From assembly GCF_014640175.1 (NCBI RefSeq), contig NZ_BMGL01000003.1, forward strand, positions 129,070 to 193,069: 64,000 bases of DNA. Direction: 5' to 3'. A program made the position numbers and the translations under genes. This DNA comes from Psychroflexus salis. GTDB taxonomy: Bacteria > Bacteroidota > Bacteroidia > Flavobacteriales > Flavobacteriaceae. The notes beneath the pieces were generated by a model that saw only the letters and a program-made list of their open reading frames with translations, had not been told where the DNA came from and did no database searches. Shown here one piece after another: positions 1 through 8,026 of the stretch; positions within the stretch are counted from its first letter, which is position 1, and each line of letters opens with the position of its first letter.

Positions 1-244
1 GGTGGTGATGCTTGTTAATTAACCAATTGTTAGAAACGGTGTATAAAAAAGACTTGGCCTTTGCATAAGGTACATCTTTGCACTTTTTCCATAATTTAAT
101 AAAACTTTCTTGTACCACTTCTTCTGCCCATTCCACATTGCCAAATTTGTAATAAAAATGATGAAATATCGGTTCTGCATATTCTTCATACACTTTATTG
201 TAAATACGTTCTTCGCAAACTTCTGTAACTAAATCTCGATTCAT
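1..244 (-). CDS. ECF RNA polymerase sigma-70 factor, 5' part (runs off window)
   Basis: The reverse strand from the ATG at 244 stays open to the window edge, giving about 81 residues. They contain the start of sigma region 2, with the blocks HHFYYKFGN, AEEVVQESFIKLWKKC and AKSFLYTVSNN. This is the same family as the sigma gene at 28394-28909; the two share FYYKFGN/IYYKFGN, the KLW...CKD block and KAKSFL. Such factors redirect RNA polymerase to a small regulon, usually under an anti-sigma factor. It is divergent from the repeat lipoprotein starting at 425, the same arrangement as at 27621-28909. The rest of the gene, and any FecR behind it, lie outside the window. Confidence 0.85.
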   Translation of the reverse strand, partial: MNRDLVTEVCEERIYNKVYEEYAEPIFHHFYYKFGNVEWAEEVVQESFIKLWKKCKDVPYAKAKSFLYTVSNNWLINKHHH

Positions 245-283
245 ATTCTGCTAGCTTATTTGTAAAACAGTTGAACTATATTT

Positions 284-300
284 TACCCTACTTTTAGGGT
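284..300. promoter_or_regulatory. candidate operator: ACCCTA-N4-TAGGGT inverted repeat
   Basis: A perfect 6-bp inverted repeat (ACCCTA at 285-290, TAGGGT at 295-300) lies between the sigma gene and the divergent lipoprotein gene. The word ACCCTAAA, read toward the sigma gene, recurs upstream of the second sigma gene at 28378-28385. The 12-mer TACCCTACTTTT at 284-295 also reappears inverted at 1454-1465, just after the lipoprotein gene. A regulator-binding role is inference. Confidence 0.4.
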
Positions 301-360
301 TATTGCTTTTTCAACTGTTATATGTAAAATAATTACTTATTAAAACCTTTGAAAATTATC

Positions 361-368
361 TACCTTTG
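361..368 (+). promoter_or_regulatory. candidate -7 promoter box TACCTTTG
   Basis: This is an exact match to the Bacteroidota -7 consensus TAnnTTTG, 56 bp before the lipoprotein ATG at 425. No convincing -33 TTG lies 18-20 bp upstream, so the promoter may be weak or activator-dependent. Confidence 0.4.
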
Positions 369-424
369 CTACCAATTAGCTTTCTAAGATGTTTTTCATG
401 TAAAATGAATATACAATTGTACTT

Positions 425-1453
425 ATGAAACAAAAATACTTGATTTTTTCAGCTTTTATCATCTTTTTAATTTTAGGATGCCAAAATGATGATTTTGAAT
501 TTGATTATGATAGTACGACAACTATATCTTCATCTAGTTTATTAGGTTCTTTTTTACAGCGAAGTTTACAAAATGAAACAACAAAAGATAACTTCATTGA
601 TGCTAGTAGTGCTGTAAAAATCGAATTTCCATACACTATTCAAATTAATAACCAAAGTTTTAACTTGATTGAAGAAGATGATTATCAGTCTGTTATTAAT
701 TATTTAGAAAATGAAAACTTGACTTTTTATGGGGTAGATTTTTCATTTCCGTTGGAAGTTTCTCTGGTAAATTTCGAAAAAATCACTCTTCAAAATTTCA
801 ATGAATTTGAAGCCTTAATAGCTAATTCTACTGAAAGTTCAGAAATTAATTGCATACATTTTACATATCCTATTGAACTAAATTCATTTAGTTCTTCCGA
901 TGAAAACAGCACAACCCGTATTGTTAATAATCAAGCACAATTTTATAATTTCTTGCAATTTTTAAGAGAACAAAATGGTTTTTTTCAATTTACATATCCT
1001 TTAAAATTAAATATAAATGGACAAAATACCGAAATTAATTCTGTTGCCGATTTAGAAAATACCTTTAATGCATTAGCAAACCAATGTTTTGAACCAAATC
1101 TATATGTTCCATCTACACCTGTTAGTCAACTTGATGAATTTTTAATGGATGAAAGTTTTTTTGTTTTCAATTTATTTGAAGACGGTGAAGACGAAACAGA
1201 CGAAGTAGACCAATTTAGGTTTACTTTTAATGCAGATGCTACAATCTTGGTTCTAAATACGGAAAATCAAACTAACTCAAATGGAACTTGGCAAATAGAA
1301 GAACACACTAACCAAATTAAGCTCGTTTTAAGTTTTGAAGATGCTGCACTTGAAGAATTAATCGAAGATTGGGTAGTAGAAGAGTTTGGTAATAACAACC
1401 AAATTAGCCTTAGCGATGACCAAGATCAATTAATTTTTGAAAAACTTGAATAA
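425..1453 (+). CDS. lipoprotein with four F-x-[FY]-P repeats and a C-terminal lipocalin-like region
   Basis: The N-terminus is a lipoprotein signal peptide with lipobox LILGC (Cys19), so the 342-residue product should be membrane anchored, probably at the outer membrane or cell surface. Four imperfect repeats of about 40 residues begin near residues 64, 103, 142 and 186; each opens with a strand such as IEFPYTI, FSFPLEV, FTYPIEL or FTYPLKL. The last 100 residues are acidic and end in strands resembling small lipocalin-like domains (GTWQIE..., LSDDQDQLIFEK). The protein at 27621-28301 has the same four repeats without the C-terminal domain. Both sit divergent to an ECF sigma gene, suggesting control by it. 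I know no named family for the repeat, and the function is unknown. Confidence 0.8.
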   Translation: MKQKYLIFSAFIIFLILGCQNDDFEFDYDSTTTISSSSLLGSFLQRSLQNETTKDNFIDASSAVKIEFPYTIQINNQSFNLIEEDDYQSVINYLENENLTFYGVDFSFPLEVSLVNFEKITLQNFNEFEALIANSTESSEINCIHFTYPIELNSFSSSDENSTTRIVNNQAQFYNFLQFLREQNGFFQFTYPLKLNINGQNTEINSVADLENTFNALANQCFEPNLYVPSTPVSQLDEFLMDESFFVFNLFEDGEDETDEVDQFRFTFNADATILVLNTENQTNSNGTWQIEEHTNQIKLVLSFEDAALEELIEDWVVEEFGNNNQISLSDDQDQLIFEKLE

Positions 1454-1511
1454 AAAAGTAGGGTAGCCTAACTTTAAAATGTTTTACTAATAAATTTAAA
1501 AACAACTAAAA

Positions 1512-2483
1512 ATGAAATTTTTAAAAAAGATTACTGGAATTTTAATCGTCGCAAGTTTATTTTCATGTTCATCGAACGATGATGCATCTCAGAACAATGT
1601 TAATTACGATACATCTGAAATAGCAATTAAGGTTTCTGCGATTACCAATTCAAACACATCAGATAGACCACAAGCCAAAAATGCTAATTTACAAATCGAT
1701 GAATTTTGGGTGAATATTTCTAGAATTGAATTTGAATTTGCAGATGGATTTGGACAAGGAATATCTTCACCAAATATAGACGATGACCATATTGCATTTA
1801 ATGCTCTACCCCAAGAAATACAAAATTATGTAACTGAAAATTACCCAAACGATGCTTTTTGTAAAGCAGAAATGGAAGATGACGACGAAGATCCTTATTT
1901 GTACGAAGTAGAATTGCAAAGTGGTACAGAGCTATATTTTACCGAAAACTTTGAGTTATTTGCTGTAGATTTTGATGACGACGGTTGTGATTTAAACGAT
2001 GATGACGGAGATGATAGTGGAGATGACGATGATGATTATAAAATTTTTGGACCCTTCGAAATTAACGTGTCATCTAATCAAACTAGTATAACCGAAGTTG
2101 ATATTCCAGTAGCAGAATACGAAGAAGTAGAATTCGAAATGGAGCGAAATAACAATCCTAGCAGCCCTTTATTCCAAAAATCTATGTTAATGACTGGTAC
2201 ACTAAACGGTTTGCCGTTCGAATTTTATCATACCTTTAGTGAAGATTTTGAAGTAGATTATGAAGATGCAGGGCAGAACCTTGTTATTACGAACGAAAAC
2301 AATAATGAAATTACTTTTCAGTTCGATTTAATTAGTGTAGTTAATGCGGTTAATTTCGATGCAGCTACCGATGCTAATGGAGATGGTGTGATCGAAATAA
2401 GCCCGATAGATCCTGATGGAAATAATGCCTTAGCTTCAGAAATTAAAAATGCTATAAAAGTATATGTCGATTTAATAGACTAA
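1512..2483 (+). CDS. acidic lipoprotein with DxNxDG-type calcium-loop motif
   Basis: This 323-residue protein has a signal peptide and lipobox (LFSCSS, Cys19). Residues about 30-80 hold the segment IDEFWVNISRIEFEF, reminiscent of DUF4382-type envelope proteins; that assignment is tentative. Residues 153-175 are almost entirely Asp and Gly, and DANGDGVIEI at 287-296 looks like an EF-hand or dockerin-type calcium loop. The gene starts 58 bp after the repeat lipoprotein in the same direction, so the two are probably cotranscribed behind the divergent sigma gene. A strong hairpin terminator follows at 2525-2561. Function is unknown; calcium binding at the cell surface is inferred from composition. 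Confidence 0.7.
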   Translation: MKFLKKITGILIVASLFSCSSNDDASQNNVNYDTSEIAIKVSAITNSNTSDRPQAKNANLQIDEFWVNISRIEFEFADGFGQGISSPNIDDDHIAFNALPQEIQNYVTENYPNDAFCKAEMEDDDEDPYLYEVELQSGTELYFTENFELFAVDFDDDGCDLNDDDGDDSGDDDDDYKIFGPFEINVSSNQTSITEVDIPVAEYEEVEFEMERNNNPSSPLFQKSMLMTGTLNGLPFEFYHTFSEDFEVDYEDAGQNLVITNENNNEITFQFDLISVVNAVNFDAATDANGDGVIEISPIDPDGNNALASEIKNAIKVYVDLID

Positions 2484-2524
2484 TAACACTTTTAAAGAAT
2501 AGCAATCAAACTTAATTGAGTTAT

Positions 2525-2561
2525 AAAAAAACCGTTTCAAATTTTTTGAAACGGTTTTTTT
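2525..2561. terminator. intrinsic terminator after lipoprotein genes
   Basis: An A-rich arm containing ACCGTTTCAAA pairs with TTTGAAACGGT followed by a T run, with a 3-nt loop. It is nearly symmetric, so it could also work on the other strand. Confidence 0.85.
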
Positions 2562-2655
2562 ATAAGTTTATTCTTTAATATTTTTAAACCAATAACTTAG
2601 ATAAATCGTTTTCATGAGCTAGAAATATTGATAAAAACTCTTCTTAATACATCTC

Positions 2656-2685
2656 TCAAAAAAAGCTGTAAACGACAGTTTTTTA
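2656..2685 (-). terminator. probable terminator of glmM
   Basis: On the minus strand, after the glmM stop, ACTGT and ACAG arms close a small loop (CGTTT) and are followed by C and a T run. The stem is short and slightly imperfect. Confidence 0.5.
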
Positions 2686-2744
2686 AATAAAGCACCACGA
2701 ATCATCATTTAAGTTTATCAGGATATTTCAATTGAAACAAAAAA

Positions 2745-4127
2745 TTAAAGTGAATGAATTTCTGAAATTATTTTTTGTGCTAAATCGGAAGCTTCACGCT
2801 GAGATTGTGCTTCGGTATATACACGAATAATTGGTTCTGTATTCGATTTTCGTAAATGCACCCAACTAGTAGCAAAATCAATTTTAACTCCATCGATTGT
2901 TGTTACTTCTTCCTGACTGTATTTTTTGGCCATTTTCTCTAAAATTCCATCAACGTTTATTTCGGAAGTTAATTCTATTTTTTCTTTAGCCATAAAATAA
3001 GCTGGGTAGCTTGCTCTCAATTCAGATACTTTAAGCTTTTTTTCGGCTAATAAGCTTAAAAACAAAGCTAAACCAACTAAACTATCTCGACCATAATGCA
3101 ATTTAGGATCTATAATTCCTCCGTTTCCTTCACCACCAATAACAGCATTCACTTCTTTCATTTTAGCCACTACATTTACTTCGCCAACGGCGCTTGCATA
3201 GTAAGTGCCACCATGTTTTTCGGTTACATCTTTTAAAGCTCTAGAACTTGATAAGTTACTTACAGTATTTCCTTTTTCTTTACTTAATACATAATCTGCA
3301 ACGCTTACCAAAGTATATTCTTCTCCAAACATTTTACCATTTTCATCCATAAAAGCCAAACGATCAACATCTGGATCTACGGTAACTCCTAAATCTGCTT
3401 GGTGACTTACAACCTGTTTAGAAAGTTCAGTTAAGTGTTTTTCTAATGGCTCAGGATTATGCGGAAAAATCCCTGTAGGTTCACAATATAATTTTACAGT
3501 TTCAACACCCAATGCTTTTAATAGGGGTGGTATGCTAATTCCACCAGTAGAATTTACACCATCAAAAACAACTTTCAATTTCGCTTTTTTAATTAGTTCT
3601 ACTTCAACCAATGGATGAGCTAAAACTTTTTCAATGTGAAAATCAATGTAAGCAGTGTTTGTAAATATTTTACCTAGGTTATCTATATCTGTAAACGTAA
3701 AGTTATCACTTTCAACATATTTTAAAATTGTTTTTCCTTGTTCAGCGTTCAAAAATTCACCTTTATGGTTAAGGAGTTTTAAAGCATTCCATTCTTTTGG
3801 ATTATGGCTTGCTGTTAAAATAATACCACCCTGCGCTGCTTCATTAGGAACAGCCATTTCTACAGTTGGAGTAGTAGATAAGCCTAAATCGATTACATGA
3901 ATACCCATGCCGACTAAGGTGTAGGTTACTAAATTTTGAATCATTTCGCCAGAAATTCTTGCATCTCTTCCTACAACAACTTTCAAGGTATTGTCTTGTT
4001 GATATTCACTTTTTAGCCAAGTTCCATATGCTGCTGCAAATTTTACGGCATCTAATGGAGTCAGGTTTTCGCTTGGTTTACCGCCTATGGTTCCACGGAT
4101 TCCAGAAATAGATTTTATTAGTGTCAT
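2745..4127 (-). CDS. glmM: phosphoglucosamine mutase / phosphohexomutase
   Basis: This 460-residue alpha-D-phosphohexomutase should interconvert glucosamine 6-phosphate and glucosamine 1-phosphate for UDP-GlcNAc synthesis. The phosphoserine loop TASHNP lies at 105-110 (Ser107), the Mg site DPDVDR at 251-256, the sugar-recognition loop GGEGNGG at 331-337, and the phosphate-binding RKSNTEPIIR at 426-435. All four domains are present and the length is normal. The sugar loop differs from the GGEQSGH form of E. coli GlmM and resembles the loop of archaeal-type enzymes, so phosphomannomutase or phosphoglucomutase activity cannot be excluded. It is transcribed divergently from the ACP phosphodiesterase gene, with 89 bp between starts. 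Confidence 0.85.
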   Translation of the reverse strand: MTLIKSISGIRGTIGGKPSENLTPLDAVKFAAAYGTWLKSEYQQDNTLKVVVGRDARISGEMIQNLVTYTLVGMGIHVIDLGLSTTPTVEMAVPNEAAQGGIILTASHNPKEWNALKLLNHKGEFLNAEQGKTILKYVESDNFTFTDIDNLGKIFTNTAYIDFHIEKVLAHPLVEVELIKKAKLKVVFDGVNSTGGISIPPLLKALGVETVKLYCEPTGIFPHNPEPLEKHLTELSKQVVSHQADLGVTVDPDVDRLAFMDENGKMFGEEYTLVSVADYVLSKEKGNTVSNLSSSRALKDVTEKHGGTYYASAVGEVNVVAKMKEVNAVIGGEGNGGIIDPKLHYGRDSLVGLALFLSLLAEKKLKVSELRASYPAYFMAKEKIELTSEINVDGILEKMAKKYSQEEVTTIDGVKIDFATSWVHLRKSNTEPIIRVYTEAQSQREASDLAQKIISEIHSL

Positions 4128-4181
4128 ATTTGGTTAATTTTTAGCTAAGATAAGCTTTCTAATAATTAGTATAAAACATTA

Positions 4182-4210
4182 TTGAATTCACTTTTTATAA
4201 TTTAAGTTTG
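4182..4210 (+). promoter_or_regulatory. promoter for acpH, near-leaderless
   Basis: A TTG at 4182-4184, an 18-bp spacer and TAAGTTTG at 4203-4210 match the Bacteroidota sigma-A consensus. The box ends 6 bp before the ATG at 4217, so transcription should begin at or next to the start codon. Confidence 0.6.
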
Positions 4211-4216
4211 TAAGCT

Positions 4217-4822
4217 ATGAATTACTTGGCACATATCTATTTATCAGGAAATAATCCCGATTTTAAAGTAGGAAACTTTATTGGCGATTTTGTGAAAGGC
4301 AATCCCAATGAACAATTTTCTGATGATATTGCCTTTGGTGTTTTTTTGCATCGTAAAATAGATCGTTTTACAGATACACATACACTGGTTAGAAAGTCTA
4401 GGAGCTTTTTTTTTAGTGAATTTAGCCATTACAGTGGCGTTATTACCGATGTGCTTTTCGATTATTTTTTAGCACATCATTGGTCTTCCTACCACCAACA
4501 AAACCTTACTATTTTTGTAGAAGATTTCTATAAGATTTTAAAGTCTAAATTAAGCGAACTTCCATTAGCTGTTCAAAAAATATTTCCTATCATGGTAAGG
4601 CATAATTGGCTTAACAATTACCAAAATTTAGATGGTATTCAGCATATTTTGTATCAAATGAATAAGCGTACAGCTGCTAAGCCAGGTTTGGAAAACAGCA
4701 TTCTTACACTCAAACATAACTACACCGATTTAAAAAAGTACTTTGTAGATTTTTTTGAAGAATTACGTACTTACACCCAAACATTAATTGAAGCATATCA
4801 ACAAAAAAAGCTGCACTTATAA
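4217..4822 (+). CDS. acpH: acyl carrier protein phosphodiesterase (AcpH/DUF479 family)
   Basis: The 201-residue product begins MNYLAHIYLSG and contains GNFIGDFVKGN (about 19-29) and the histidine/aspartate-rich segments HRKIDRFTDTH (45-55) and DVLFDYFLAHHW, typical of the DUF479 HD-like fold. AcpH hydrolyses the 4'-phosphopantetheine linkage of holo-ACP to give apo-ACP; the exact substrate is not certain in this phylum. Length matches the family (about 190-200). The promoter box ends only 6 bp upstream of the ATG. The gene converges on the OmpH-like gene, and its stop codon lies inside the shared terminator hairpin. Confidence 0.8.
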   Translation: MNYLAHIYLSGNNPDFKVGNFIGDFVKGNPNEQFSDDIAFGVFLHRKIDRFTDTHTLVRKSRSFFFSEFSHYSGVITDVLFDYFLAHHWSSYHQQNLTIFVEDFYKILKSKLSELPLAVQKIFPIMVRHNWLNNYQNLDGIQHILYQMNKRTAAKPGLENSILTLKHNYTDLKKYFVDFFEELRTYTQTLIEAYQQKKLHL

Positions 4823-4838
4823 AGTACAGCTTTTTTGA
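4803..4838. terminator. bidirectional terminator overlapping the acpH stop
   Basis: AAAAAAGCTG and CAGCTTTTTT arms, extended by ACTT/AAGT with one mismatch, enclose the acpH TAA. Poly-A and poly-T on either side make it usable for both convergent genes. Confidence 0.75.
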
Positions 4839-4857
4839 TATTTTGTTTGATTATTTT

Positions 4858-5397
4858 TTAATTATCACCTTCGTTTGCAGCAGCATCCTGCTCTAATTTG
4901 GAAGTATCTAATCCGAGTAATTTCATTACTTTTTTGGTAACATCGTATTCAGGAGAAATATAAATTAAATTATTTCCTTCATTAAAAATTTGCGTAAAGC
5001 TTTCATCTTCAACAATTACTTCTAAGGCATTACCAATTTTAGTATACAATGGTCTAAGCAATTCATCTTGTTTTGTACGCAATTTTTGTTGAGAACCCTG
5101 TTGCATATTTTGGATTTCTTCTTCTAAATCTGCAAGCTCGTTAGTTTTAAATTTTTTAATTACATCGTTCATCTCTTCTTCTTTTTCATTGAACTCAGTA
5201 ACTAACTTTTGGTACTCTGCATATTTATCACGCAACTTTTGGTCTAATTCAGCTCCGTATTTTTTCATTTCAGCATCAACACTTTCCAATTCTGGCATTT
5301 GCGATAAAATTACATCGGTATTGATTGTTCCTACTTTAGATTGTGCAAAGCTTATTGAAAATAACAACACAAAAAAGCCTAAAAATATATTCTTCAT
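4858..5397 (-). CDS. OmpH/Skp-family periplasmic chaperone
   Basis: This 179-residue protein has a signal peptide (MKNIFLGFFVLLFSISFAQ), followed by the conserved SKVGTINTDVILSQMPE and a long charged coiled coil (about residues 35-115) typical of Skp tentacles. Skp-like proteins hold unfolded outer-membrane proteins in the periplasm. The start is set at the ATG at 5397; an upstream in-frame ATG at 5415 would put MQKIII before a normal signal peptide and is less likely. In many relatives this family sits beside bamA, but here it stands alone, convergent with acpH. A short acidic tail ends the protein. Confidence 0.85.
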   Translation of the reverse strand: MKNIFLGFFVLLFSISFAQSKVGTINTDVILSQMPELESVDAEMKKYGAELDQKLRDKYAEYQKLVTEFNEKEEEMNDVIKKFKTNELADLEEEIQNMQQGSQQKLRTKQDELLRPLYTKIGNALEVIVEDESFTQIFNEGNNLIYISPEYDVTKKVMKLLGLDTSKLEQDAAANEGDN

Positions 5398-5518
5398 TAT
5401 TATAATTTTTTGCAAATTAAAAGATTTTAAATGGTATGATGAAACATTTTATCATTTAAAACCGCTATCTCCTTACTAATTAATCTAAAACCGTTTATAA
5501 ACAAGACCTTTTTCACCT

Positions 5519-5953
5519 TTATATTTGTTCAGCGAAAGCTTTAAAATCTTTCATTACTGCGTTAGATCTTTTCTTAAAAATTTCAGGTAAAATTTTGCTA
5601 ATTAGCACCATAAATCCTGTAAACTTAAATTCGCTTTCGCATTTCCAATGGGTTTTTCCTTGTTCAATTTCATTAAAATAGTTTTTTTGAATGCTTGTAA
5701 AGCCTTTACCTGTGTATAAACCATGCCAATAATGTGGCAATTTTTTATCGACGATGGTTTCAAACATGGTAATGCGTTGACCTTCTAGATTTATTTTTAA
5801 TTTTCGTTTAGCTCCAACTTCACCATTTTTTCCATATATGAGTTTAGTACTTTGTAAACCTCGCTGCCAACAGCTTAATTTGCTACTGTCTTCAAAAATT
5901 GCAATTACTTTTTTTAAAGGAAGGTCAATGTCTATTTGCGTAGTATATTTCAT
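5519..5953 (-). CDS. SRPBCC-fold (START-like) protein
   Basis: The 144-residue product starts MKYTTQIDIDLPLKKVIAIFEDSSKLSCWQ, the usual opening of polyketide-cyclase/START-type SRPBCC proteins, then beta strands (RKLKINLEGQRITMFETIV) and a C-terminal helix (PEIFKKRSNAVMKDFKAFAE). The ATG at 5953 is chosen over one at 5992 because the 13 extra residues precede the domain. SRPBCC proteins bind hydrophobic ligands in a helix-grip cavity; no ligand can be named. It has no signal peptide and is probably cytosolic. It is transcribed away from the folding-factor cluster that starts at 6083. Confidence 0.7.
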   Translation of the reverse strand: MKYTTQIDIDLPLKKVIAIFEDSSKLSCWQRGLQSTKLIYGKNGEVGAKRKLKINLEGQRITMFETIVDKKLPHYWHGLYTGKGFTSIQKNYFNEIEQGKTHWKCESEFKFTGFMVLISKILPEIFKKRSNAVMKDFKAFAEQI

Positions 5954-6031
5954 AACAGAATTTAGCTTACAAAGAAAAATAAAATTAAACACTAAGCTTT
6001 TCTAATCTTCTTTTTTATAAAAACTTAAACA

Positions 6032-6061
6032 TTGTATACGTCTTCATTTTTGTTACTTTTG
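6032..6061 (+). promoter_or_regulatory. promoter of the SurA-like/moxR cluster
   Basis: A TTG at 6032-6034, a 19-bp spacer and TACTTTTG at 6054-6061 give a full Bacteroidota consensus, 21 bp before the ATG at 6083. Confidence 0.7.
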
Positions 6062-6082
6062 GGGTTCTAAAAAATATTTAAG

Positions 6083-8026
6083 ATGAAATCGTTTTTTTCG
6101 TTCGCATTATTAATTTTTTCATTAAGCCTATTTGCTCAAGATAGCTTTGAAGAAGGCGTTGTTATGAAAGTAAACAATCGTAAAGTTTATTCTTCCGAAT
6201 TTAAAAATGTGTATACCAAAAATGCATCTATTTTAGATGAAGAAGATAAAATGACTGTTGACGATTATTTTGAATTGTTTAAAAATTACCAACTTAAGCT
6301 CGAAGCTGCCTTAGATCAAAAATTAGATCAAGATTCTATTTTTCTAAAAGAATATAAAAAATATTACAAGCAATTAGCAGACAATTATATTGCCAATGGT
6401 AAAGTTACCGAACAAATGATAGAAGAAACTTATCAGCGTTTGGTAAACGAAGTAAAAGCCAGGCATATCTTAATAAACGCTAGTGATAATGCTACCGATG
6501 AAGAAAAAGCAAAAGCACTAGAAACTGCTAAAGAAATTAAACTAAAATTACAAAATGGAGCTGACTTTGAAGCATTAGCTCAAGAATATTCCGACGATCC
6601 TTCTGCTAAAACCAACGGAGGCAACATTGGATGGTTTAAAGCTTTTAAAATGGTATATCCATTCGAAAATGCTGCATATAATTTAAATGTAGGTGAAATA
6701 TCAGATCCGGTAAAAACAAGATTTGGGTATCATATAATTCAAAAAACAGATGAGCGTAAATCTACAGGAAAGCTTCAAGTTGCACATATTATGGTAAGAA
6801 TGCAGCAAAGCGATACCCTTAAAACACCAGAACAACACATTAATGAAATATATAAAAAACTCAATAATGGAAGCGACTTTAAAGATTTAGCCAAACAATT
6901 TAGTCAAGACGAAAACACAGCAGAGAATGGTGGAATAATGCCAGTATTTGAGTTAGGAAACTTAAACTCTCCTGTTTTTGAAGAAAAAGCTTTTGCTTTA
7001 CAACAAGATGGAGCAGTATCCGAACCCTTTCAAACTCGATTTGGATGGCACATTGTTAAACGCATTAGCACAGAAGCTTTAGATTCTTTTGAAGAGCAAC
7101 GTGAGTTTTTAAAAAAACGTATTAAAACAAGTGAACGTTCCAAGCTTTTAAACAATCGAATACAAGAAAATATAGAACAGCTTTATTCAGTTTCAAAAAA
7201 TAACGAAGCGGTTTCTTATATCGTTTACATTGCAACAGAAGATATCTTAAAAAGTCAGTGGCAATTACCTGAAGATGAACAGATTCCAAATAATATCTTT
7301 TTACAAATCGAAGATGAATCTCATTCTTGGCTAGACCTAGCTAAATATGTAGAAAAGCAGCAACGTGCAGCCAAAACCAATGCAAGTAAAAAAGCCATTG
7401 TTCAAGATTTAGCCAATCAATTTGTATATGGTAAATTAGTAGAATACCATAAAAAGCGATTACCCGAAATTGACCAAGAATTTGCTTTAACCATACAAGA
7501 GTATAAAAATGGTTTGTTGCTTTATGAAGTAATGGAAAGAACAATTTGGAACCCAGCCAAAAATGATAGTATTGCTTTAAAAGAATATTATAAGGCAAAC
7601 AAAGATGAATTTAAAAGCAAGGAAACAATCGAATTAGAAATTGCAAGTTTTTCAAAAAAGAAAGAAGCAAGGAAATTTCTCAAAAAAGTAAGTGATACGG
7701 AAGATTTTTCATTAAAAGCAAACGAAATTGAAGATGTAATTTTTCAAGAAAAAGATGTAAAGGCTGTACATTCACCTGCTATTTCAGATAAATTAAAATT
7801 GAACAATGGTGTTTCAAAAATCTATAAACACAACGGTCAATTTGTGATTTACAATATTTTTTCTGTAAATCCTGTTCGACAACTAGATTACGATGAAGTA
7901 AAAGGAAGAGTAATTTCAAGTTATCAAAATCAGCTCGAAGCCCAATGGTTAGAAGGTTTGTTAACTAAATTTGAGTTAGAAGTTAATCAAAAAGAATTAA
8001 ATAGATTAAGAAAAGAATTTGAATAA
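6083..8026 (+). CDS. parvulin-type peptidyl-prolyl cis-trans isomerase, two PPIC domains
   Basis: This 647-residue periplasmic protein has a signal peptide (MKSFFSFALLIFSLSLFAQ), a SurA-like N-terminal helical region (about 25-120), and two parvulin domains at about 125-222 (VKARHILI ... FGYHIIQK) and 231-328 (LQVAHIMV ... FGWHIVKR). A long alpha-helical C-terminal region of about 300 residues follows. Such proteins assist outer-membrane protein folding. It is the first gene of a tight four-gene cluster; its stop overlaps the TTG start of the next gene. The length and C-terminal extension exceed E. coli SurA, as is common in flavobacteria. Confidence 0.88.
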   Translation: MKSFFSFALLIFSLSLFAQDSFEEGVVMKVNNRKVYSSEFKNVYTKNASILDEEDKMTVDDYFELFKNYQLKLEAALDQKLDQDSIFLKEYKKYYKQLADNYIANGKVTEQMIEETYQRLVNEVKARHILINASDNATDEEKAKALETAKEIKLKLQNGADFEALAQEYSDDPSAKTNGGNIGWFKAFKMVYPFENAAYNLNVGEISDPVKTRFGYHIIQKTDERKSTGKLQVAHIMVRMQQSDTLKTPEQHINEIYKKLNNGSDFKDLAKQFSQDENTAENGGIMPVFELGNLNSPVFEEKAFALQQDGAVSEPFQTRFGWHIVKRISTEALDSFEEQREFLKKRIKTSERSKLLNNRIQENIEQLYSVSKNNEAVSYIVYIATEDILKSQWQLPEDEQIPNNIFLQIEDESHSWLDLAKYVEKQQRAAKTNASKKAIVQDLANQFVYGKLVEYHKKRLPEIDQEFALTIQEYKNGLLLYEVMERTIWNPAKNDSIALKEYYKANKDEFKSKETIELEIASFSKKKEARKFLKKVSDTEDFSLKANEIEDVIFQEKDVKAVHSPAISDKLKLNNGVSKIYKHNGQFVIYNIFSVNPVRQLDYDEVKGRVISSYQNQLEAQWLEGLLTKFELEVNQKELNRLRKEFE

